This document shows, one piece after another, positions 1-7,626 of a stretch of 41,917 nucleotides of DNA. Position 1 is the first letter of the stretch. The number at the start of each line of letters is the position of its first letter. The position numbers and the translations under genes are program-made. Location of the stretch: NCBI RefSeq assembly GCF_000518805.1, contig NZ_JAEH01000048.1, positions 1-41,917 on the forward strand, written 5' to 3'. The notes below the pieces were generated by a model that did not search any database, was not told the DNA's origin, and saw only the letters and a program-made list of their open reading frames with translations. Origin of the DNA: Shewanella waksmanii ATCC BAA-643 (lineage in GTDB: Bacteria; Pseudomonadota; Gammaproteobacteria; Enterobacterales; Shewanellaceae).

Positions 1-42
1 CGTTGAGCTAACATGTACTAATGACTCGTGAGGCTTAACCAT
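1..42 (+). rRNA. rrl: 23S ribosomal RNA, 3' end only
   Basis: The first ~42 bases match the conserved 3' end of bacterial 23S rRNA (GTTGAGCTAAC...TACTAATGA...GTGAGGCTTAACC). The gene starts outside the window. The 116 bases between it and the 5S gene contain no tRNA that I can fold and are ordinary spacer. Confidence 0.93.
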
Positions 43-158
43 ACAACCCTAATGGGTTTTACTGGTGGTGAAACTTACAGAAGAATACAGACACTTGATT
101 GAAGTGGACTTGGCCTGAATAGGGCATAAATAATTAGCTTTCTAAATTGTCCCCAATT

Positions 159-278
159 TGTCTGGAAACCATAGCATTGTGGTCCCACCTGATCCCATCC
201 CGAACTCAGAAGTGAAACGCAATTGCGCCGATGGTAGTGTGGGGTCTCCCCATGTGAGAGTAGGTCATTTCCAGACGC
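159..278 (+). rRNA. rrf: 5S ribosomal RNA
   Basis: About 120 nt with the conserved 5S core (GTGGTCCCACCTGA, CCGAACTCAGAAGTGAAAC, GATGGTAGTGTGGGG, CATGTGAGAGTAGG). The two ends pair as GTCTGG with CCAGAC, forming helix I and fixing the boundaries to within a few bases. It is the last gene of the rRNA operon entering from the left. Confidence 0.95.
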
Positions 279-290
279 CAAATAAACGAT

Positions 291-325
291 AAATCCCCAG
301 CACTTTGTGTTGGGGATTTTTTCGT
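291..325 (+). terminator. Rho-independent terminator of the rRNA operon
   Basis: AAATCCCCA pairs with TGGGGATTT around a GCACTTTGTGT loop and is followed by a T run. It sits 12 nt after the 5S gene. A decayed second copy lies at 858-893. Confidence 0.9.
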
Positions 326-1030
326 TTAACGGGCTTTGAAATGACACTCGAACATGGGGAAGTAAAAAGTCCGAACGCAGTGAGGCTCAATACCCATGTG
401 GAGTAGGGCGAAGTGAGTGTGTTTATGAAGCGCAGCTTCATGCACTTATGTAGCGCGGAGCTTTAGCGCAGCTGGCCATTTCCAGGCGCCACTTTTGTTT
501 TCACTTTTTAAAAAGTGAAGACAAAACAGTAGGAAACCACATCCCCCCTACGTCGACACGTCGCTGAGCTTGGCCAGAAACTGCGTCCATGCGTTTCTGG
601 CATTCGGCAAATCTGATGTTTAGGACTAACAAATGCCTTGATGGCATGGATGCCAAGGAAAGGCCGTGTGCCTTGCCTCCAGCTACGAAGGCAAGCTTCT
701 CCGCGTTCACTCTTTACTAAAAGACTAGGGGCTGAATACTGCGTATTCAAAGCGCCCAACTTTCACCCCCATGTGTTCGCTGCGCGAACCGAGTAAGCCA
801 TTTCCAGACGCCACTTTGGTGTTCACTTTTTAGAAAAGTGAAGATAAAACAATAACGATAAATCTTCAGCACTTTGTATTGGGGCTTTTTTCGTATATAT
901 GCTGTGCGAAAAGAACGACTCTCTACGTCGACCCGCCGCTAAGCAGGCTCTCCACTTCGTAACAAACCACTAAGCTTCAAAGCCCCAATGTGTTCGCTGC
1001 GCGAACCGAGTCGGCCATTTCTTTTATTGC
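326..1030. repeat. Decayed repeats of the 5S tail and terminator
   Basis: No convincing gene lies here; short open frames are built from the repeats. Three later blocks resemble the end of the 5S gene. GCCATTTCCAGGCGCCACTTTTG at 475-497, a very similar block at 797-818, and a shorter GGCCATTTC at 1012-1020 echo CATTTCCAGACGCCA at 267-280. The block at 853-893 repeats the terminator (AACGATAAATCTTCAGCACTTTGTATTGGGG...). Bases 769-800 and 986-1016 share an ATGTGTTCGCTGCGCGAACCGAGT unit that stands where 5S has ATGTGAGAGT. A second shared unit, CTACGTCGAC followed by a CGCT(G/A)AGC box, occurs at 548-569 and 922-944. Bases 500-519 are a perfect 20-bp palindrome. Confidence 0.7.
858..893 (+). terminator. 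Degenerate copy of the rRNA terminator
   Basis: Sequence closely follows the terminator at 291-325, but the upstream arm has decayed (AATCTTCAG instead of AATCCCCAG), so the stem no longer pairs well with TTGGGGC. The T run is kept. It is probably a relic of duplication rather than a strong working terminator. Confidence 0.5.
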
Positions 1031-1294
1031 AAAAAACTTGGACATGCATAGTTTGATATTAGTCTGTACATGGCCGTGGTAGTCGTGTTAAAGCCTATTC
1101 AAGCGAACGATATTGCGCTGATTGTTCTTAATGCAAAAGGCTTAAATTTATTTGATAGTACTAATTGCTGCTTTGGCTAACCTAAAAATTGTGTGACAAT
1201 GCTCACTTAAGTGTTCAAATTTGCGCCCTTTTTATTGGGTGTCGAGCACCTTGAGTAGTCAAAAATATAATAATAAACCTTAAAGGTAGATTGA

Positions 1295-3784
1295 TTGTTA
1301 GCACGATTGGTTAAACGTATACCATTGGCGTATGCCATCCCCATTGTTGGATTGTGTCTTTTTTGTGTATTAGCCCTAAGTGCTTATATTGCAGAACGAG
1401 ATTCACAAAGACAGCTGGTGCTTGAACGCCATCAAGACGACACAGTGCAACAGCTTATGCGCATGAAGCATATTGTTGAAGAAGCCATGGAACGTCGGGA
1501 TTATGTGCGCATTGAAGATGAAATATCGATTGCTTCTACCGATCTCAATACCAATGTCTATACCCTTTTAAATCAGCAAGGTAGTATTCGATTTTCCAAT
1601 TATGTGGTGTGGAAAAACAGTTTGGCGACCTTGGTGATCGACGGTTACGATGTCAACCGACACCGACTCAGTGTGACTCAAGGTGACATTGATATTTTCT
1701 TTAATCCACAACGGCAGTCAATACAGGCTTATTATCCGTTGGAGCTCAGCCCGTTAGCCCAAGATGTTGCTAGCCCTAATGTTATCTATTACGAATATGA
1801 TTTAGCTCCAGCATTAACCTTGGTCGATGAGCGACTGCGGGAAAGTGCGCTGCGGGTGTTTCTATTAGCCTTGCTAGGTTTTTCGTTATTGATGATGACG
1901 GTTTACCTGTTGTTACTTAGGCCGTTAACTAAGATTGCCAATCACCCTTTCTTTCAAAGCCATAGTGCTCAATCGCTTAACCTGCGTTCTCCTTTTGCTG
2001 AAATTAGTTTGCTGCAGCAACAAATTAATCAAACGGCACAACGTTACGAAGCCAACCAGATTGAGTTAAAAGATAGCCAGCAACGGTGGTTGTTTGCCGT
2101 TGAGGTATCACAGTACGGCATTTGGGATTGGAATCTACAGCAAAATCAGGTGTATTTTTCCGATCGCTGGAAAGACATGATTGGCTATAGTCCTGACGAA
2201 CTTGATGGCTGTTTTGCAACGTGGGAAACCAAGATCCACCCGGAAGATAAAGCGCAGGTGTTGCAGGCCTTAAATAGCTATCTGTCTGGTAAAGCTGAGA
2301 GTTTCGAGAACGTGCATCGTTTGAAGCATAAGCAAGGACATTATATCTGGGTCCTTGATCGCGGCATGATTGTTGATTGGGACAAAGAAGGTAATCCGCT
2401 AAGGATGATTGGCACCCATAGTGACGTGTCAGAAGATGTCCGGAATCAAAAAACGGTGTCGCACCAATCTAGCCATGACCAACTCACCGATTTAGCCAAC
2501 AGGCGTTCCTTATTAGATGAATTGTACGCGATTAAGCAAAGTCAATGTATTGATAGTGCCGCATTATTTGTTATTGATTTAGATAACTTTAAAGCTATTA
2601 ACGATACCTTAGGTCATCATGCAGGAGACCGGCTGCTGATTCAAATTGCCGCGCGACTATCGAGTTACTTCTCAACCAATGCCTTGATTGCGCGATTAGC
2701 GGCTGATGAGTTTGTCATCTTGGTGAAGCACTTACCGGCAGAGACTGCAGAGGCCAGCCGCAGAGCGACCGCGTTGGCAAGCCAAATTAGGCAGCTAGTT
2801 GCCCGTAGTTTTTACATCAATAACACTACCTTAAATGTCTCAGCGAGTGTGGGTATCGCCACGATAGGCCATCAAGATAATATCGAGCCAGAACAGGTGC
2901 TTAAGAGAGCTGATCTGGCGATGTCGCAAGCCAAAGAGAATGGTAAAGATGCGTGCGTACTCTATACGCCAGATATGGAAGCTAAAGCACAACAACACCA
3001 GCTTATTCGCAATGAGTTAGGTTACGCGATTGAACGTAATCAATTGAGTTTAGTGTTCCAACCCTTAGTTGATGCCCGAGGACGGTTGCGTTCTGTTGAG
3101 GCATTATTGCGTTGGTACCACCCAGAAAAAGGTCATATCTCACCAGGGATATTTATTCCTATTGTTGAAGGTAGCGAACTTATTATCGAGCTGGGGCGCT
3201 GGGTGACTGATGCGGTTTGTCAGTTTATCAATACTATTGAAGCTGCGGGGTTGTCGGCGCCCATGTTTGCTATCAATGTCAGTGCTAGGCAGTTCAACCA
3301 ACCAGAGTTCGCTCAAAGCCTACTTGATATTTTGTACGAGCATAATGTTAAACCGAGCAAGATAGAATTGGAGTTGACGGAGTACGCGCTACTAAGCAAT
3401 TTACAACAGGTAAAAGAAACTATGTCAACGCTTAGGTCTGCAGGTGTCAGTATTGCTGTTGATGATTTCGGAACAGGTTACAGCTCACTTAGCTATATAC
3501 AGACTTTGCCATTGAACCGTTTAAAGTTGGATGCGAGTTTTATTAAACATATCACTGACACCGACCGCTCAGCTGCCATAGTGAAGTCGGTAATTGATAT
3601 GGCCCATAGCCTCAAGTTGGAGTTTGTCGCTGAAGGGGTTGAGACAGAGCAGCAAGCGCAATGGCTTAAATCATTTGGCTGCGATACTTACCAAGGCTAC
3701 TACTTCCATCGTCCGATGCCGAGTGCTGCTTTAATTGAACTGCTAGAGCTTAATCACTCTGCGGTGGCTAACTATACGCATTAG
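1295..3784 (+). CDS. Membrane PAS-GGDEF-EAL protein, probable c-di-GMP phosphodiesterase
   Basis: 829 residues. A TTG start is used, with AAAGGT 8 nt upstream; no better in-frame ATG exists nearby. Order: membrane segment (about 11-32), periplasmic sensory region, second membrane segment (about 185-209), PAS domain (about 263-385), GGDEF domain (about 395-560), EAL domain (about 575-825). The GGDEF signature is AADEF (about 468-472), so the first two glycines are lost and cyclase activity is doubtful. The EAL side keeps its metal and catalytic motifs: EALLRW, NVSARQF, ELTE, DDFGTGYSSL and the late AEGVE glutamate. The likely role is therefore hydrolysis of c-di-GMP, with the GGDEF half possibly regulatory. 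It converges on the 3' end of the lafB-to-lafU operon with a 5-nt gap. A link to lateral flagella is plausible from position but not proven. Confidence 0.9.
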   Translation: MLARLVKRIPLAYAIPIVGLCLFCVLALSAYIAERDSQRQLVLERHQDDTVQQLMRMKHIVEEAMERRDYVRIEDEISIASTDLNTNVYTLLNQQGSIRFSNYVVWKNSLATLVIDGYDVNRHRLSVTQGDIDIFFNPQRQSIQAYYPLELSPLAQDVASPNVIYYEYDLAPALTLVDERLRESALRVFLLALLGFSLLMMTVYLLLLRPLTKIANHPFFQSHSAQSLNLRSPFAEISLLQQQINQTAQRYEANQIELKDSQQRWLFAVEVSQYGIWDWNLQQNQVYFSDRWKDMIGYSPDELDGCFATWETKIHPEDKAQVLQALNSYLSGKAESFENVHRLKHKQGHYIWVLDRGMIVDWDKEGNPLRMIGTHSDVSEDVRNQKTVSHQSSHDQLTDLANRRSLLDELYAIKQSQCIDSAALFVIDLDNFKAINDTLGHHAGDRLLIQIAARLSSYFSTNALIARLAADEFVILVKHLPAETAEASRRATALASQIRQLVARSFYINNTTLNVSASVGIATIGHQDNIEPEQVLKRADLAMSQAKENGKDACVLYTPDMEAKAQQHQLIRNELGYAIERNQLSLVFQPLVDARGRLRSVEALLRWYHPEKGHISPGIFIPIVEGSELIIELGRWVTDAVCQFINTIEAAGLSAPMFAINVSARQFNQPEFAQSLLDILYEHNVKPSKIELELTEYALLSNLQQVKETMSTLRSAGVSIAVDDFGTGYSSLSYIQTLPLNRLKLDASFIKHITDTDRSAAIVKSVIDMAHSLKLEFVAEGVETEQQAQWLKSFGCDTYQGYYFHRPMPSAALIELLELNHSAVANYTH

Positions 3785-3789
3785 TCTTG

Positions 3790-4077
3790 TTAAGCGAAAA
3801 AAAAGAAATAACACATCAAAATAAACGCCAATAACGCACCTGCAACTACCGGGTATATTAGGTAGCTATCGCCACTACGCCTAGCACGTCGATAACACAG
3901 ATTAACCAGAATCAGGTTAAATACCGCCAACATAATAGAGGCCATCAAGCCGTGGCGAAAGGTCATGTCTTGAATTGTCGTCGCGGTATAAATGAGGATT
4001 ATCCAGTGCAGCAAAATCAAGTATAGAAACAGCTTTTGCAACCCGTCAGGCCCTTTACGTTTGTGTGCGTTAGCCAT
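3790..4077 (-). CDS. Small integral membrane protein of unknown function
   Basis: 95 residues from the ATG at 4077, chosen because AGGGAG lies 5 nt upstream; a GTG two codons earlier overlaps that site. A basic N-terminus (HKRK) is followed by three predicted membrane helices (about 16-36, 43-66 and 74-94), with an RRARR patch between the second and third. I do not recognise the family. It is the last gene of the lafB-to-lafU operon, 38 nt after the PilZ gene, so it may act with the stator or the PilZ protein; this is inference from position only. Confidence 0.65.
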   Translation of the reverse strand: MANAHKRKGPDGLQKLFLYLILLHWIILIYTATTIQDMTFRHGLMASIMLAVFNLILVNLCYRRARRSGDSYLIYPVVAGALLAFILMCYFFFFA

Positions 4078-4115
4078 TATCACTCCCTAGAATATTACCA
4101 ATGAGCTGCCGAGCG

Positions 4116-4544
4116 CTAGCGGTTATTGTGACTGAGCTGCTGATGCATGTTACTGATAAGTTTTACGACGATTGGATCATCAGGGTTGATCCACTTGGCA
4201 CCATAGAACCACAGCTTGTTATTGACCATTAGGCAGCGCATGATCTCTATCGACATATCCTGTTTGGCGAGAACGAGTTTTAGTTGGCTATTTGGCTGCA
4301 GCGGTATTGCACTGATAAATCCTATGCCGCCTAAACTGATATCCTTGATATTAGCGATGCCTAAGCGGCGTTTTCCCCACCACTTTCGCTGAAAAAGCTC
4401 AGTAGTGACACCATCGCAAGCGAGAGTGATGTCGCTATTGGGACGGGTGCGCAAGCTATGGCGCTGATGATCACGGTTGTCTTCGTCGGGACTAACCGCA
4501 TGGCTACGTGCCCCTAGCTTGACCTGTCTGTTACGGGGTCTCAT
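4116..4544 (-). CDS. PilZ-domain protein, probable c-di-GMP receptor
   Basis: 142 residues from the ATG at 4544, whose bases overlap the lafU stop as ATGA. A GTG at 4556 would add four residues, but neither site has a strong Shine-Dalgarno. The two PilZ ligand motifs are present: RxxxR (RDHQR, near residue 24) and DxSxxG (DISLGG, near residue 70). The protein is a single PilZ domain with a basic N-terminal arm. Its coupling to the stator gene lafU suggests it could act on the motor in a c-di-GMP-dependent way, as YcgR does in E. coli, but it lacks the YcgR N-terminal domain. The motif reading is direct; the motor role is inferred. Confidence 0.85.
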   Translation of the reverse strand: MRPRNRQVKLGARSHAVSPDEDNRDHQRHSLRTRPNSDITLACDGVTTELFQRKWWGKRRLGIANIKDISLGGIGFISAIPLQPNSQLKLVLAKQDMSIEIMRCLMVNNKLWFYGAKWINPDDPIVVKLISNMHQQLSHNNR

Positions 4545-5548
4545 TGACTTAGCCACTGATCTGGATAGCTGTTACGCGGCTGATTATCTTCAGCTATTCG
4601 CTTGGCCTGTTCCACTTGTGGATTGGTGTCATTATTGTCTGTGAGTCCAGCCATTTCTTGTAACTGTTTGGCGGCATCACTGGTGAGAACTAACATTTCA
4701 ATCCGTCGGTTAGCCGCGGCGGCTGGATCATCTCGAATGTAAGGCACCTGATCTGCCATACCCGTCACTTGTATCACTTGTTTAGACTGAACTCCGCCAT
4801 ACTCAAGTACGTGTCTTGCCAGCAATGCACGCTTGCTTGATAGCTCCCAGTTGGTAAAACTCTTACCCGCATAGGGAGTTGAGTCAGTATGGCCAGAAAT
4901 ACTAATGCGGTTCTCTACTTGGCCCAATATCGGCCCGAGTGCCATCAATAGATCTTCGAAATAGGGCATCATTTCGGCGCTACCACGGGTGAACATAAAT
5001 TGGTGCACGTTATCGTGGATAAGAATACGAATACCTTGAGGAACTACTCGAATGGACACGTTGGCAGTTAAGTTCACTTCCTCAATGACATTTTCGACCT
5101 CGCGCGCTAAAAACTCCAATTGTGCTTGGGTGGCAAACTGCCCCGGTACCAGAGAGTTAAGCTCAGGTCCGCGACCTGCTTTGGGGTTACTGTCACCTTC
5201 AGGTATATTATTGTGCATGGCAGGACCTGCTCGCTCTACGCCTGTGCCCGTAGCGGGCAAAATCGCTTGTTGCAGTGCGATGCTGCCATTAAGGTCGACC
5301 ATAGAGGGTGATTGGCTTAAATCAAACGGGTTAATTGAACCCGATGCAAACATATCACCTCGCAGGTATTGGACTATCATGCTGCGCTCTTGCTGATCTG
5401 CAATTTGTAAAATCCACAACACCATAAACAGCGCCATCATTGCTAAAGTAAAATCAGCAAAGGCCACTTTCCAAGCGCCACCATGATTACCACGGTGACG
5501 ACGTTTGGGTTTGCGCTTAATAATTACTGGTTGTGGTTTTAAGGCCAT
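4541..5548 (-). CDS. lafU: Lateral flagellar stator protein LafU (MotB family)
   Basis: 335 residues from the ATG at 5548, which overlaps the lafT stop as TAATG; a TTG eight codons earlier is less likely. A basic cytoplasmic tail leads into one membrane helix containing FADFTLAMMALFMVLW. Asp32 of this start lines up with the proton-carrying Asp32 of E. coli MotB. A C-terminal OmpA-like peptidoglycan-binding domain (about 190-300) carries SGHTDS and the NRRIEM motif. With LafT it forms the ion-driven stator. The helix resembles MotB (AMMAFFLVMW) and not sodium-type PomB, so proton coupling is predicted. A linker rich in Gly, Pro and Ser separates the helix from the OmpA domain. Confidence 0.93.
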   Translation of the reverse strand: MALKPQPVIIKRKPKRRHRGNHGGAWKVAFADFTLAMMALFMVLWILQIADQQERSMIVQYLRGDMFASGSINPFDLSQSPSMVDLNGSIALQQAILPATGTGVERAGPAMHNNIPEGDSNPKAGRGPELNSLVPGQFATQAQLEFLAREVENVIEEVNLTANVSIRVVPQGIRILIHDNVHQFMFTRGSAEMMPYFEDLLMALGPILGQVENRISISGHTDSTPYAGKSFTNWELSSKRALLARHVLEYGGVQSKQVIQVTGMADQVPYIRDDPAAAANRRIEMLVLTSDAAKQLQEMAGLTDNNDTNPQVEQAKRIAEDNQPRNSYPDQWLSQ

Positions 5549-6405
5549 TAGCTTTGCTGCTCCACCATCCAACGTTCAAGCTCTACAAAGCTAGGTCGGT
5601 TTTCACTTTGGATCTGCTTGCGACCAGCATCAATGGCCAACATTGGGGGCTTACCTTTAGCAAAGGCGCTCAACATGGCAGCAACACAGCGTAGTTGCGC
5701 TGATTTTCTATCTACCAAGTGCTCTAACGCTTTCGAGAGTGGCTCGAATAAGCAGTAGCAGGCAAAAATGCCGATGAAAGTACCGACTAAAGCAGCAGCC
5801 ACTTTGACGCCAATCATAGTGATGGGGCCATCAATATTAGACATAGTGATAATGATGCCCATGACGGCAGCAAGAATACCAAAGCCAGGCATGGCTTCTG
5901 CTACGCGGCCCAGTGCGAGGGAGGGGCGCAACCGATCTTCTTCTATACGGTGTATCTCCTCTTCGAGGATGTGTTCTAGATCGTGGGCTGAGATTTTACC
6001 AATCGATTGTAGGCGCAAATTATCAATCAAAAACTGCAGGACGTTGGGATGTTCAAGCACTGCTGGAAACATTAAGAATAGTGAACTTTCCTGCGGCTTT
6101 TCGATGTGGTCATCAAGTACTTTTAGGCCTTGTGATTGCACTTGGTTCATTAGCATGGCCATTAAGCCAAATAGTTGTGGATAGAGCTCAGGGTCTTCCT
6201 GTTCGCTATTGACCAGCTCTTTGAGCTGCAAACGCATCTCAACCAATACGGCTTTGGGGTTGGCAATGATCAAAGCACCAAAGCCGGCTCCGAAAATAAT
6301 CACGATTTCCGCCGGCTGCCACAGTGAGTTGAGGCTACCTCCCGCCCAAACATAACCGCCGAATACGGATATTAGAATGATAAACAGCCCTACAAACTTG
6401 CTCAT
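5548..6405 (-). CDS. lafT: Lateral flagellar stator protein LafT (MotA family)
   Basis: 285 residues, four membrane helices in the MotA pattern: two near the N-terminus (about 4-22 and 30-50), a long cytoplasmic loop, and two at about 175-195 and 205-225. Conserved prolines are visible in AMPGFGILAAVMGI and in CLFEPLSKALE, matching Pro173 and Pro222 of MotA. The charged stretch around EEEIHRIEEDRLR corresponds to the region that contacts FliG. The ATG at 6405 has AAGGTAG upstream. It overlaps lafU by one base and follows lafS by 12 nt, so stator and sigma-28 are made from one message. Confidence 0.95.
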   Translation of the reverse strand: MSKFVGLFIILISVFGGYVWAGGSLNSLWQPAEIVIIFGAGFGALIIANPKAVLVEMRLQLKELVNSEQEDPELYPQLFGLMAMLMNQVQSQGLKVLDDHIEKPQESSLFLMFPAVLEHPNVLQFLIDNLRLQSIGKISAHDLEHILEEEIHRIEEDRLRPSLALGRVAEAMPGFGILAAVMGIIITMSNIDGPITMIGVKVAAALVGTFIGIFACYCLFEPLSKALEHLVDRKSAQLRCVAAMLSAFAKGKPPMLAIDAGRKQIQSENRPSFVELERWMVEQQS

Positions 6406-6417
6406 ATGTCACTACCT

Positions 6418-7140
6418 TTAACGATCCCATTGCTGGTAGATTTGCTGAAGTTGTTTCACGGCTTGCTTATGAATTTGGCAAATCCGAGTTTCAGTTAATC
6501 CCAATGTACCGGCAATCTCTTTTAAATTGAGTTCATGTTGATAGTAAAGCGACAGGATCACCTGTTCTCTTTTGTTTAATTTTGCGATTGCAGAGAATAA
6601 AGTTTGTTTGGACGAAAATTGTTCAATAACGTTGTTTTGATCTTTAAAGCTGTCGCCGTTGCTGAGCAAAGCATCTAGGCTTTTCATTGACTCCGATTGC
6701 GATGCATACAGTCGCTCTCGATATTGGCTTTGAGACAGGCCCATCGCGTCTGCCACCTCCATATCACTGGGTTGGCGTCCTAGCTGCTTAGTGAGCGTGC
6801 GCACACGATCGTTAAGCTCATGGGCTTGTTGTCTCACTGGTCGCGGCCGCCAATCCTGACGGCGAAGCTCATCTAGGATAGCGCCGCGAATACGCTGGCC
6901 AGCATAGGAAATAAAGCCATTATCATATTCGCCAGGGTAGCGCCTTGAGGATTCAAGCAGCGCCATTAGGCCGATTTGTTCCATGTCTTCGCTGGTCATG
7001 ACCGTGCCACAGTGGCTGCGTAGTTGCGAGACGGAGCGTTTCACCAGCGGCAAATATTGACGCATGACCTGCGTCTCAGATAGGCGTTTAGTCGTGGTTG
7101 GTTCAGAATCAGCTGGGTAGGCTAGTTGTGTCGCATTCAT
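6418..7140 (-). CDS. lafS: Flagellar sigma factor LafS (sigma-28, FliA)
   Basis: 240 residues, full length for FliA. Region 2 is clear (EDMEQIGLMALLESSRRY, then YAGQRIRGAILDELRRQDW), as are region 3 (ELNDRVRTLTKQLGRQPS) and the region 4 helix-turn-helix (LNLKEIAGTLGLTETRICQIHKQA). It is expected to transcribe lafA and other late genes, held in check by the FlgM encoded at 23105. Start ATG 7140 with GGGAG 6 nt before. Its gene lies in the lafB operon behind a sigma-54 promoter, giving a LafK to LafS relay. Confidence 0.95.
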   Translation of the reverse strand: MNATQLAYPADSEPTTTKRLSETQVMRQYLPLVKRSVSQLRSHCGTVMTSEDMEQIGLMALLESSRRYPGEYDNGFISYAGQRIRGAILDELRRQDWRPRPVRQQAHELNDRVRTLTKQLGRQPSDMEVADAMGLSQSQYRERLYASQSESMKSLDALLSNGDSFKDQNNVIEQFSSKQTLFSAIAKLNKREQVILSLYYQHELNLKEIAGTLGLTETRICQIHKQAVKQLQQIYQQWDR

Positions 7141-7152
7141 TATGACTCCCGA

Positions 7153-7611
7153 TTATTGAATCACCATACGAGTGAACAACACTTCGTCAATTTCTAGTGG
7201 GAACTGGTTTTCCACCATTACTGCCGAAAGCAGCAATAGCGCCTCGTTTTGTAGGCTTTCCAGTTGATTAGCATCGTTGAGCTGGTTGAAATGCTTGTGT
7301 GAGAACATCTTCATGAGTGAATTTTTAACAACGGGATCTGCGGCTTGCAGGGTCGCGGCGACATTAGGCGAACGACTTTTAAGTGCTAACTCCAATAGCA
7401 AATAGTGCGGGTTTTTATCCCCAGGTACTGAGATCACAAAGCGGTCAAGTGGGTAGAATCGTGCCACATCAGGTTGTTCCTGTTGGCTGACAAATGGCCC
7501 ACCTATCAATGTGGGTGATTGCCAGCCAGCCCAAAACAGCCCACCACTCCACAGTAAAATAAAGAGGGACCAAAGTATTTTCTTGCTAATGCTACTGTTT
7601 TGCAGTGCCAT
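7153..7611 (-). CDS. lafF: Lateral flagellar basal-body protein LafF (FliL-like)
   Basis: 152 residues. One membrane helix near the N-terminus (about 11-28), then a periplasmic domain with the FliL pattern: FYPLDRFVISVPGDKNPHYLLLELAL, and a C-terminal VMVENQFPLEIDEVLFTRMVIQ. FliL proteins ring the stator and support its activity under load, which fits the adjacent lafS-lafT-lafU genes. Start ATG 7611 with AAGGA 7 nt upstream; 15 nt after lafE. Confidence 0.85.
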   Translation of the reverse strand: MALQNSSISKKILWSLFILLWSGGLFWAGWQSPTLIGGPFVSQQEQPDVARFYPLDRFVISVPGDKNPHYLLLELALKSRSPNVAATLQAADPVVKNSLMKMFSHKHFNQLNDANQLESLQNEALLLLSAVMVENQFPLEIDEVLFTRMVIQ

Positions 7612-7626
7612 GGTTTTTTCCTTAAG

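Noticed and set aside
43..158. tRNA between 23S and 5S
   Set aside because: No cloverleaf or T-arm GGTTCRA motif found.
501..759. Short minus-strand open frames after the rRNA operon
   Set aside because: Built from repeat sequence, composition not gene-like, no ribosome sites.
475..1020. Spaced repeats that could suggest a CRISPR array
   Set aside because: Only two or three unequal copies with irregular spacing, clearly related to the 5S end and terminator.
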